Positions 1 to 12,100 of a stretch of DNA of 64,000 bases are shown here, piece by piece (the first letter of the stretch is position 1; every line of letters begins with the position of its first letter). Source of the DNA: Lysobacterales bacterium (lineage in GTDB: Bacteria; Pseudomonadota; Gammaproteobacteria; Xanthomonadales; Xanthomonadaceae); assembly GCA_020442465.1 (NCBI GenBank), contig JAGRJY010000053.1, forward strand, positions 1-64,000, written 5' to 3'. Made by a program: the position numbers and the translations under genes. Below the pieces are notes generated by a model. That model had not been told where the DNA came from. It did not search any database and was given only the letters and a program-made list of their open reading frames with translations.

Positions 1-126
1 CATTCTGATCCCTAAACCCTGATCTCGGGACTACACTCCGAGCATGCCGAGGGAGCCATCCCTCGGCCTCCATCCCTGGTCAGTTTTCAATGAGCAGAGA
101 TGGTCAATTTTGGATGAGCGCCAACA
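1..126. mobile_element. Probable end of an IS21-family insertion sequence (rest lies left of the window)
   Basis: Two imperfect direct repeats of 19 bases lie at 77-95 and 101-119, exactly 24 bases apart and matching at 16 of 19 positions; both read TGGTCA-n-TTTT-nn-ATGAGC. Repeats of this type, followed by a GCGCCAACA-like end, are what I recall at the termini of IS21-family elements, which have several short internal repeats and end in CA. On that reading the element would end at about position 126. No transposase gene is inside the window, so this rests on the repeat pattern alone. If correct, the element interrupts the giant gene that follows. Confidence 0.5.
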
Positions 127-3100
127 CCGCGCTGGGCCTGCCCGATCTGGCGGTGAGTCTGGCGTCCATCGGGTTGACACCCAGTGCGCCGGCGCCGGGA
201 CTGCCCACGCATGCGGCTGTCGTGGTCGCCAATGTCGGTGAGCAGGCTTCGGATCAGGTGCCGGTCCGTCTCTATGAGTTGTCGAATGGCGAACGCGCCG
301 AGGTGCCGGGCGTCGTCACCGTTCCGGTGCTCCAGCCGGGCGAAACCTTCCTCGCAGAGTGGGATTGGACTTTCGGTCTCATCGACGGCGCGCAGGCAGT
401 CAGTGTGGAGGTCGATCGCGACAACGCGCTGCGCGAGTTCGATGAGCACAACAACGAAGCGACCCTGCTGATCGACGTCCAGTCGGGCGATGCCTTTGTA
501 ACTGAGCCCTACTTCTCACCGAACGGTGACGGCGTGCGTGATCGCACGCGCGCCGTGTTCGCTGATGGGGCGGGGGTGCTCCGCATTGTCATCGCCAACC
601 ACGCTGGCCGGATCGTCCGCGCGCTTCCCGTCGAAGCCATGGGAAGTGGGGCAGTCGGTGCGGTGTGGGACGGTCGCGGCGACGATGGCCGTATCCAGCC
701 GGACGCGCGCTACAGCGTGTCTGCCGAGTCAGACGGTGCGTCGCCTCGGGGGCTCTTGTTCGTCACCCTCGACACGGATCGCACATCGGCGCTGGAGGCG
801 GTGCAAACCAGTGATGGCGTGTATCGTCAGTTGCCGACCGGCACGACCTGGCGTGTGGGTGCCGATGGAACGTCCGCCGATGGTTTCGCCTTCACCCAGG
901 CAGGTCGTTTCGGCAACGACTTTGCCGAGCTGCCAGGCGTCTACAAGACCGACCTGCTGTTGGGCGGTCGCGACGTGGTGGTGAGTGCAGGGTGGCTCGA
1001 GGCGTATGCCCTGAGCGAGGGGCTCGTCGAACTCCTGCCCAATGCGGTGTATCCGCTTCCCGATGGCCGCCTTCTGCTGGAGATGGTGGAAATAGGCGGG
1101 GACAATGGCGTGCGCTATTTCACTCACCGGGCCGACGAAGTCGACCGCCCGCAATGGGTCGCTTCGATTCCGTTCCGGCCATCCGTCGACCTGATGGGTG
1201 TGTTGGACGACGGGCGCGTGTGGTTCTCCGAGTTCTTCGCCAACCACGGCATCCTGCTGCTGGATCTGGAAGCCGGCACCGTGCTTGAGGCACCCCTGGA
1301 CGGTCTCGACGTGGATCACGTCAACGGACTGGAACAGACAGCTTCGGGTTGGCTGGTGCATGGCGAGGCGGAGAGCTTCTTCCAGTCGGTGAACGTGACG
1401 GAGGCGCCACGCCCTCTGCTCGACTTCGTGGAGAGCGGCGCCCGGCTGGTCGAGCCGCCGCATGCCCTGCCTGGCTCTGACCGGGTGCTCTTCCACCTCG
1501 AACGAAGTACATGCGATGCGCAGTCCGCGCTGGAGTACGTGCAGCTGACGGATGTCGTTTCGGGGCAAACCCAGCGCTTGCACAGCTGGCCGCCCGCGGA
1601 CCTGGCTACCCAGGTGTGCCAGTCGGCCGACTCCGCCCCAGTGCAGAAGCTGCGGACGTTCTGGCTCGAGCAGGAGCGTGTGGCGGTCGTCGTCGATCAT
1701 GCGGAAAGGACTCTTGCACGGTTCGCCAGCGGTGGTGCCCTCCAGAGCCTGGTTGGCTTGCCCGATTCTCTACGCCGCGGCCCCTACGCAAACGGCAGCG
1801 AAGCCCACCCGGGTGAGCGCCGGCCAGTCTGCGGGGCGTGTCATCAGGCCGACGGAGGGGGAGCGGAAGCGGAGTTGGAGGACGAGTGGAGCCTGTGGCG
1901 CCGTCAGGGTGCGGGCAATCAGCCGCATCTGTTCGATCCGTCCCGCGATCTCCTGTATGCCACCGTGAGCGAGTCTTTTTCGGCTACCGATCTGCGCAAG
2001 GCATCCGGGAGCGGGAACTCGGGCGGCGCGCGAGACTATCTTGAGGTTTCGGCGGAAGGAGAAGTGGTACGTCTGGGTGGCAGTACGACGATTGCGCTCG
2101 AGAACGCCGAGGACAACCTTGCCTACCCGTTCGCGAACGAGTACCTCCCACCCGATGCCTGGCCCCAACTGATCCAGAGCAGTGGCGCACGACTGCGCAC
2201 CGATACCCGCGTCGAGATCCCAGCCACTGGCCGCCTGACCGCGCCCTGGCTGCAGGCCAGCCTCGATCTCTTCGACATCCCCATGCCGACGCCCAGTCCA
2301 TCCGGAGCGCGGCTGCTGTACCAGACCAAGAAGATCCAGGGCCATGCGTTCGAACCCCGGACCGGTCGTACCTACGCCAGCTTCAGCACGCTGGAGCGAC
2401 TGACTTCGAAGCTCCAGGCTCGCAGCGATGGCCGGGCCATCACCCTTTCCGGCCTCGCCACAGACCGCAATTTCCAGCATTTCAGCATTGACTGGGCCGC
2501 GCTGCCGACGCCCGATGTGTGGCAATCGCTGGTGCCGCCCAGTGCCTACCCTGTTCGATTCGACGAATTTCTGACTTGGTCACCACCGGCGGCGGGGGCG
2601 TATCTCTTCCGCCTCACCGTGGTGGACCGCGCCGGCAACCGCAGCGAGAGTTTCTCGACGGCCGATTCGCTGGCCAGCGCGGCGCTGGCTAACCTGCGCC
2701 AGGACTTCCGCGCCATTTCCCCGAACGGCGACGGCGTGCAGGACGCCACAACGCTCAGTTTCACCGTGTTGCGCGCCACCGCCGAGCGAATCGAGGTGCG
2801 GGATCTTGCCGGTCGCCTGTTCCGCACCGTGGACCTGCTCTTCGGTGGTGCTGATCTGGGCCCACAGCAGTGGACGTGGGATGGCCGTGACGATGGCGGC
2901 GCGCGCGTGCCGGATGGGCGCTACCGCATCGAGCTAGTCTCCGGTTTTGCACTGAGGGTAGACGTCGACACCCAGGCGCCTGGTGTCGAAGCCCTGCTGA
3001 CCGGTGCGGATGACCTCTATGACGGGCGAGATCTTCGCCGGGCGGTCTCCGCTCCGCTGCTCGGGTTGGGTCCGATCATCGACTTCCGCATCGAAGAGGT

Positions 3101-6100
3101 TTTCGCTGGAGAACGGCACACACCTTCCTGGACGTTCGAGTCGGCACCGGTCGATGCCGAAGCCTGGCAGGCATTCGAGCCCTGGCGCATTCACGAGTAC
3201 GTCGAGTCATTCGACCAGGCGCTGCTTTCGGCCGAGCAGTACCGCGGCCGCCGTTTCAGACTGGTCGCCGAGGATGCTGCCGGCAATCGCACCGTGCGCA
3301 GCGCGGGCTCGAGCGCGCCGGCACTCCTGTTCCTGCATGCGGGCAAGAATCGCGCCCAGCTGCCGGACATTCAGCCTCCGCCGCGCGGCCGCGGCGATGA
3401 CGCGCCTCTGTACCAGGCCAGCACGTCCGCCAACGGAGCCTTGACGCCGACAGTCGTCGCACCTTCTGCCGACCAGCAGCTGTACGCGCTGGATCTGGCG
3501 GGCGATGTGGAGTCTCTGACGGTCGATACCTGGCAGAGCGGCCCCGGCGGATCGGGTTGGGTGGCTGCCGTGTCGTCAGGCCCCACTGCCTTGAGCGTCG
3601 AGGACGGCGCGCAGCTGCCGCAGTTCGCATCCGGCATGGTCGCCGTGCCGTTCGACTTTTCGGGAAGGCCACCGCGAGAACAGGTGACGATGCGCCTGCG
3701 CGGCCAGTACGCCGGCGGCATCGAGGAAGTGTCGAATGCCATGACCTTGCAGATCGGCGGAGTCGATCTGAGCTGTTCGTTCCTGGATGAACAAGGCCAA
3801 CAGACACGCTTGTACGATTTCGTGGTCGATGCGCTGCTCGAACCGCCGGTTCGGTCGCTCGCCATCGAAGTGGAGCGGGTGGCTGCGTGCGAAGGATCAT
3901 CCTGCCCGCCGCCCATCCTGCGATTCCCGAACCTCAACCTCGATGGCGACGCGCCCGAGTTCGGCATGCCGCCGGTTGCGGTCTTGCGCGCCCAGCTCGG
4001 CTTGGGGCCGCTCGACGCCGTGCGCTTCCGCGCCACCGCCGACGACGCCACAGGACGTCGCGTGCCTTCGTCCTGGAACAACTGCCAGAGCGAGCGTGTG
4101 TCGGCGGGCGTTCTGACCATGGTCCCGGTGATCGCACCCACCTGCGAGGCGGTGCCAACCGGGGCAGTCCAGGCGCGCATGGGACTGGCGCCGGTGCCCG
4201 GCTACGAGTACCGATTGCGGATCGCTTCCAGCGTGCTGGGGGCGCCGCAGTTCATCGCAGTGAGCCCGGATGCCGGTGCGAGCGCGTCCTCGCCCAGCGC
4301 CGTGGCCCTCGACACAACGGCGTGGCCCGAGGGCGAATACTCGGCCGCCATCGAGGAGCGTTCGGGCAGCGGCGCGTGGTTGCCTGTGCAGGGTGCCACC
4401 GATGGTTTTTTTGTTGACCGGACACCGCCTGAGGTCGAGCTCGAAACGCCCTTGCCCGGTGATCGGATCTGCGCGATCGACTGGGATCGAGAGATGTGGG
4501 CCTGGATCGATGACGCTCATCCGGTGGGCTACCGGTTTGAACAAGTCGGTTCACCCGAGCCGCAGGGCTGCGAAGGCATTGAAGCGACGGACCTCCAGGC
4601 AGATGGCTGCGACATCCCTGCGGTGACCGGCGCGGTGCGCCGATTCAGTCTGCAGCCGCCCGTTGAGGCCCACGGCTACTACCGGGACAGCCTGGACGGC
4701 GTCAACGTGCTGGACTTGCGACTCCGGGCGTTCGACTGGTCCGGTGCGCAGGTCTGTGCAGTCGCCCCGGTGCAGATCGACGGCGTCGTCGAACTCGAGC
4801 AGCGCGCACCGTCATCACCGCTGCTGCCTGCATCAGGCAGAGTCGGCATCCGTCCGGGCTCGGGTGGAACGTGGAACGCCGGGCGCTGGCAATGGCTGGC
4901 GCGCGAGCAGATTAGCTGGTCTGTAACTCTGCACGACCTGATTCCAGCCCAGGGGACTGCCCCGGCGCGGGTCGATCCCACGGCGCTGGCGACGCTCGTG
5001 ACCGACCAGGCTGCGTTGGGCGAATTCGACTTCACCTGGGACGGGTTCAGCGGCGGTGCTCCGGTCGAAGACGGCTCCTACGCGTTGCGATTCACCGCCG
5101 AAGACGATTGCGGCAATCGGCGCGTCGTCGACCGCTTCGTAGACATCGACGCCACGCCGCCCGACCTCTCGCTGTTGAGCCCTGAGCAGGGCGCGACGTT
5201 GCGCGCAGTGACCGTTCCGGTGGTTGGAACAGTGGAGGATGCGCACATCATGCGATTCGATGTGGCCGTGTCCCTGAGCGGCGCGGGCGGCCCCTGGGTA
5301 TCGCTGGCCAGTGGAACGCGCAATCTCTCGGTGCCGACCGTGCTCACCCAGTGGGCGCCTGGAAGCGCCACGGGAGCTGCCTGGCTGCAGCTCTCGGCCC
5401 GGGACGAGTTGGGTAATCTCGGCGAGGCCATCCATCAGGTGACACTGATCGAGCCCAGTGCACTGTTCCTTTCCGCGTCGATGGATCCGCTGTTGTTTTC
5501 GCCGAATGCCGATGCGCGCAGCGACGAGACGCGCGCACGCTTCGAGATGTCGACGTCGGCGCTGCTCGATGCGGCCGTCCTCAGTTCGTCCGGAACCCGC
5601 GTTCGCACGCTGGAAGCGGCGCGGTCGCTGAGTGCCGGCAACCACCAGATCATCTGGGACGGGCGCGACGACGGCGGAACCGTGGTCGCCGATGGCGCCT
5701 ACCGGATCGAACTCGACGCTGTCGAGGCAGACAACCCGGGCAACGTCGATCGCGTGGTGCTTCAGAGCGAGGTTGATGCGACCCCGCCGCAGATCCTCAT
5801 CGTGCAGCCGAACGATGGCTACGCGCGCTGCGACGAATCGGCTCTGGTGCAGGTGTCCGACGAGCATCTGGATTTCTTTGAAGCGCGCATCGAGGCGGGT
5901 GGGGTCGCACCGGTGGTGATCTCGGGACGTGGCACCGGCACCTTCGAAGTAGCGGACTTCGAGGGACGGAGCGAGTCCGAGTACGCGCTTTCGGTCATTG
6001 CTCGCGACCTGGCCGGCACCGACGCCGAAAGCGAGCAGAGGTTCACGCTGGACTGCACCGCACCGGAAGCGTCGCTGTTGCTCGAGAATCTGACCTTGCG

Positions 6101-9100
6101 TTCTCGTGCGGGCGAAAGCGTGGTGGTCGGTGGCCTGGCACGCGACGACCATTTCTTGCGCTATCGGGTAGAACTCTCGAGCGAGGACGACCCGGACGTC
6201 GTCGAGACGCTGATTGATTCCAGTCAGCCGGCAGACGACGGTGAGTTGCTGGTTTGGACGCCCGAACAAGCTGACGGAGAGTACCGACTGCGCCTGGTCG
6301 TCGAAGACTTGGCCGGGAACGTGTCCACCGACGAGCAGTACGTCACCCTGGACGGGACGCCACCCACTGCGGAGATTGCACTGCCGTTGGATGGGCAGCA
6401 GATCACGCCGCGCTTCGAGTTGCGCGGAACCGCGCTGGACGACCACTTCGATGCGTTCCGCATCGAGGCCGCCACGCCCGCCCAATCCCAGCAGGATCAA
6501 TGGTCGGTTCTGTTCCGTGGATATGACGAAGCGGACGACGCCCTGCTCGGCGTGGTGGATCTCCCTCTGGATGGTGAATTCGACCTGCGGCTGGTGGTTT
6601 CCGATGCGGCCGGTAACGAATCGACCGATCAGGTCCGCGTCAGCATCGACACCCTTCCGCCTGCTGCGCCCGCGCTGCAGGGCGTTCTGCTTGACGCGCA
6701 GACGGCACGGCTGACGTGGCAAGTGTCCTCGTCGGATACCACCGGAGTGCGGCTGTACCGCAATGGCGCGCCCTGGGCCGATGTGCTGCTCCCGGCGCTT
6801 CAGCTCAACGATACCCAGGTCCCCGAGGGCACGCAGCGCTACCACGCTGTGGCGTTCGACCAGGCGGGCAATCTCAGCGCATCAAGCAACGTCGTCGAAC
6901 TGAGCCTGGACCGCACGCCTCCGGAGGTCCGGCTGCTGAGCGCACCGGGGGAACGGATACGCGGCGCCTTCGCCGTGCGCGGCACCGCGCGCGGGCAGAA
7001 CGGCGACTTGGCCGAATGGACGCTGCACCGTGCCCTCGGAGTTGGCGCACTCGAGCTCGTGCGGCGCAGCGACGACGAAATCGCCGCCGGCGTGATGGCG
7101 CAGCTCGACACCACGACGCTTGCGAACGAGACTCCGATTCGCCTCCGCCTCGCCGCGGTTGACGCGCACGGCAACACGTCGGCGACCGAAGTGACAGTGG
7201 TGGCCGACAACGCGCCACCGGCTGCACCGACAGGCCTGGTGGCGCTCGAGCAGCCGACCGGCGTACGACTGGACTGGGATCCGAACACCGAAGCGGACCT
7301 GCACGGGTACTTGTTGTACCGGGGCGGGAGTCTGATCGGAGCCGGTGGTTCGCTGCCGGCCGATCTGCGATCGGTGGCGCTGCGCGACAACTTCCATCTG
7401 GACATCAGTGCGCCAGACGGGCCGTTGACCTATCGGGTCTACGCGATCGACCAGGCAGGAAATCTCAGCACGGCCTCGAATGCGGCGGACATCGATCGGG
7501 ATGCCGGGCCGCCCCACCTGACCCTGCTGCGGCCCCAGCCCGGTGAGGTATTCGACGACGCGCTTGAGTTGCTAGCACTGAGCGACGATCGTGACATTGC
7601 CCAGGTCGAGTTCACCTATCGCGCTGCCGGCGAATCGGTCTGGCAGACGCTGGGCCCGGCGGTGACCACGGCACCATGGCGTAGCACTTTCGCGCCAGGG
7701 GCGTTGCCGTTCGCGACCTACGAATTGCGCGCAGTCGCCACCGATGTGGGTGGGCAAGTCGATCCTGATCCGCCGGTGGTCGAGGTGGTCTATGCGGATC
7801 AGACGCCGCCCGCACCACCCACCGGAACCCTCGCTCGCGCCGAGGGCGCCGATGTGCGGGTGAACTGGTTGGCGTCGCCCGACGTCGATGTCGTCAGCTA
7901 CCGGGTCGAGCGCGTCGGCGCCGGCGGTGGCTGGTGGCCGCTGCAGACCGTCGCAGCCACCATCGGCGAAGTGGTCGATGCCGGACGTCCGCTTGGCGAG
8001 CATCGCTATCGCGTGCTGGCGCTCGACCGCGCGGGGAACGCGTCCGAGCCGAGCGCAGCGGATGTCGCCCACGTCTTCGCATTGACGCTGACGCAGCCGT
8101 ACACGCCGACGTCTGCCGATACCACGAGCGTGATCGGACAGGCCGGGGCGCGAGGTGGGCGCATCGACTACCGCGTTCAGGGTGCCGGACTCGATCAGAC
8201 CGGCAGCCTTGCGCAGGTCGGTGAGCAGGCACCGTTCACGATCGACGGGCTTCCCCTCGCTGTCGGCCTCAATCGCGTTTCCGCCACGGCGGAAGACATC
8301 GAGGGCAATCGGAGCATCGAGGCTTCGGTACAGCTTCGACGCGCCGAGATCCCGCTGCCGCCCGCATCGTTGGATGGCATCCTCATCGGGCACGCGGTTG
8401 ACCTGAATTGGCCTGCCAGCGTCTCGTCCGACATCGTGGGCTACCGGGTCTACCGCAACGAGCAGCCGGTGCTGCCGGATGCCGACATCGGGCAGCCGCT
8501 TCAGGCCTCCACTCCGGATGGAGATGAGCCTTCTCTGGTCGACGACGACCTTCAGACCGGGTGGTCGAGCGACGCTTCGGGTGCGACGGCGAGATTGCCC
8601 GTCGGATCATCCGTCGTACTGGCCTGGGACGTGCCCGAGCTGGTTTCGGGACTGCGCATCGACTTCACGGATGCATCGCTGTCGGCCAGGGCATGGCGTC
8701 TGTTCGCGTGGAACGACGAGTTTGGCTGGGTGGAGCTTGCTGCACGAGACGCACGTTCGGCGGCGGCAGAGCGACTGAGGCTCGATGTCGCGTATCCCAC
8801 CCGCAGATTGCGTTTGGATCTCCTCGAGGCGCAGGCGCCGGGTGCCATCGTCGAAATCGCCGAGCTGATGCCGCAGCGACGATCGTTCGAGACGGCGCTC
8901 TCCGCGCACGACGACGTGGGGGACGGCGTGCACCGGTATCAGGTGTCCGCACTCAACGCCTATGGCATCGAAGGCGCTCGGTCCGCGATATTCCTGATCG
9001 AAGTGGGCGACACCGATCCGCCACCGCCCGTCACGTTGAGTGGCGTGTTGAACGGCGACTCCGTGACGTTGGACTGGACCGAATCGGCTGTCCCGGATCT

Positions 9101-12100
9101 TCGCGGCTACGTCGTGCTGCGCGATGACGTGTCGGTGGCGACTGTCGATGCTGCCCAGCCACGTTCGTTTGTCGATACCGGGCTACCGAACGGTCACTTC
9201 GTCTACACCGTCCAGGCCGAGGACCAGGCGTTCAACCGCAGCGCTCCGTCCAATCCGGTCGCGTTCGACGTGGCAGTGGAGGGTCCGGGTCAACCGCTTC
9301 TGCAATCGGTCGAACAGGTCGACGACGGCACCCTGGATATTCGATGGCAGGCTGGGCCGGGACCCGTGCCCGTCTCGTATCGCCTGTTCGTGGCCGCGGC
9401 AGAGAACGATCCTGCCCAGCCCTACGTGCGCCTGCTTGACCTCGGTGTCGCGGCCTATCTGCACGCGGGTCTGGCGCCGGGATCGTACTGGTATCGCGTG
9501 CAGGCCTTCGACGCTCGCGGCAACGCCAGTGCATTGAGTGCGCCGCTGGGCGGCGTGGTCGACGATCTTTCCGCGCCGCTGAGACCGGAGATTCTCGAGC
9601 CGGTGCCGAGTGGTGGGTACTTGAGCACGACGGACGCCAGCCAGACCATTTGCGGGGTGACGTCGCCGGGCGTGCCTGTGCGCATCGAACGCAATGGCGT
9701 CGTGGTGGCAACCACCATGTCGGCGAGCGCCTTGCCGCCCCGGCCGCTTGCCTTCGCAACCGGAGCGGATGTCGCCCTGTCGTACGACGCGAACGGCCTG
9801 CTCGTGTTGCGGTCAGGACTCGGCGGTACGGAGTCCAGCGTCTGGTATGACAGCAACGGTGCCGTCCTCCACCAGGCGAACCTCGGCGCGCAACCCAGAA
9901 TGCTGCGCACCTCGACCGACTGGACGCACTTCGCCCTGTTCGGCGCCGGCGAGATCGGCCGGTTCTGGTACGGCAGCGACCACATCACCAGCTTCGGCTC
10001 GTTTGCCGACGTCGTCGATATGGCGGTCAGCAGCGACGGCTTCCGCTTGCTGATCCTGCAGCGTGACGCGGGCGGCGACCACCTCAAGCACGTGTACCGC
10101 GTCGGCGGCATTCCGACCTGGGAGGACATAGCGCTCCCGGTTGGTGTCTCGGTTCGCGCGGGTTCGCTCTCGTGGCGTTCGTGGCGGGACGAAGCGTTGT
10201 TTGCCGACGAGTCCGGACTCGTCTACCGCTATGACGCGGATGCCCAGAGCGTCGAGCCGGTGGGCGAGGGCGCAGTGCTGTCGGGGCCGTGGGCGTCACC
10301 GGAAGAAGATGGTTGGTTCGTGGTCGACCAGGCCGGTCGCGTGCTGTACCAGCCGGATGTGGGCGAGTCCACCGAAGTCTGGTTGAGCGACGGGCGCGCG
10401 CCGCTGTCGCTGGCCTGGTCCGCCGATGGTTTCCAGCTGGCCGCGGCCTATGCCGATGGCATCGAGATTCGCGATGCCACCACGGCGACGCTGTCGATGC
10501 GTATCGAATATGCGCCGCTACCCGCCGACCGCAGCTATCGACTCGACTGGGGACATCCACAGTTCCTGTTGTTGACGGCGAACGTCGAGGCGCAGCCGGC
10601 GCTTCTCGTCGAGGTGACCGGCAGGTTCTGCGCCCCCGACATCGCGATGCTGGAAGGGGACAACGAGATCGTGGCGATTGCCGGGCAGGATGGCGCTGCG
10701 CAGAGCGAGCCGTCTGATCCCATCGTGATCGACTACGCGCAGAGCGGGAGTGCCGGGCCGGACGGCGACTTCGAACTCTGGGCCGACGACGTGCTGTACT
10801 TCCCGGCCGCTCCTCGGCTGGGTGAGACGCGACTTGCATTCGTGCCGGTCTACTACGACGTCGAGTTCGGGTCGCTCAACTTCACGGGCGATCTCGTGCG
10901 CGGCACATTGACTCTGCCGGACGGTACCCAGCGCGGATTGCGGCAGGCTGGCAGCTATCTTCTGCAGGGTTCTGGCCAGATCAACCTGCCGATGGATCTC
11001 GGGGTGATGGACCAGCTCGGCACCTATGTGCTGGAACTCTCGGCCGATCCCGATGACCGGTTTGGCGAATGGGACGAGAGCAACAATCACTTCAGCGTGG
11101 CGTTTGTGGTGGACGATCTGGTACGTCCGCAGCTCACCCTGCGGCCGTTCCACGCCCTCGCGCCGCCGGGCGGAGTGCTCGACGGCGAACTCGAACTGTT
11201 CAACCCCGGGCCCGTCCTGAACGGCCGCATCGAAATCGACATCGCGGGCGAGGATGGCGTCGCGCTGGCCAGCCTGCTTGACCGTGCAGTGCAGACCGTC
11301 GCGGCCGGACAGCGCCGTAGCTGGACCTGGTCGTACACGGTGCCTGCCCAACTTTTGGGCGGCGCATACACCGTTCGGGCTCGCCTGTTCGGCGCCGACG
11401 ATCAACAGGTCGCCGAAGCGCGACAGATGGTGTCGGTGAGCCACGCATCGCAGTTCCGCCTCGACCTCCAACCGGCGCGAACCCACGCCGTGCTGGGAGA
11501 GCCGCTGCCCGTCCAGGTGGAAGTGGAATACGAGCAGGGCAACCAGGTGTTCAGTTCGGGGACGATTCGCCTGCTGGCCCAGCGCCCCGACGGTTCCGTG
11601 CGCACGCTGTGGCAAGGGTCGACCGGCGTGCTGTTGCCCGGCTACGTGCTGCGCCGCGACGTGGTGTGGCTGCCGGCTGACCAGCAGGCGGGCTGGTCCG
11701 ACTTGCGCCTCGAGTTCGTCGCCGGGGACGTCGCCGAGCAAACGACCCGTGAGGTGGAGCTGACGGTGTCGGGCCAGCTGCCCGTCCTGCGAGGCAGCGT
11801 GGAGCTGGTTCCAGGCGCGCAGTGGCAGCTTGGACAGCCCGCATCGCTTGCCGTTCGCATCGAGAATGCGAGTACCGTGCCCATTGTCGGCGCCAGCTAC
11901 CGCCTTCGTGTCCTCGCAGACGGCGAGTCGGCGGCGATCCTCGACGAGCTCGCGCCGCTGACGCTCGGCGTTGCCTCGACTTTCGAGTTCGATCGCGCGC
12001 TGTCCGATCTGCCGCAACGCACCCGAGCGCATGTCGCCAGGCTGGAAGCGCGGCTTGCAGACGACCCGGCGGGGACGTGGCGCCGTCTGGCCAGTCTGAG

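Noticed and set aside
4833..6845. 670-codon minus-strand open frame opposite the giant surface protein
   Set aside because: No domain recognised; it lies opposite FlgD-like and Ig-like domains and fits the antisense bias of GC-rich genes.
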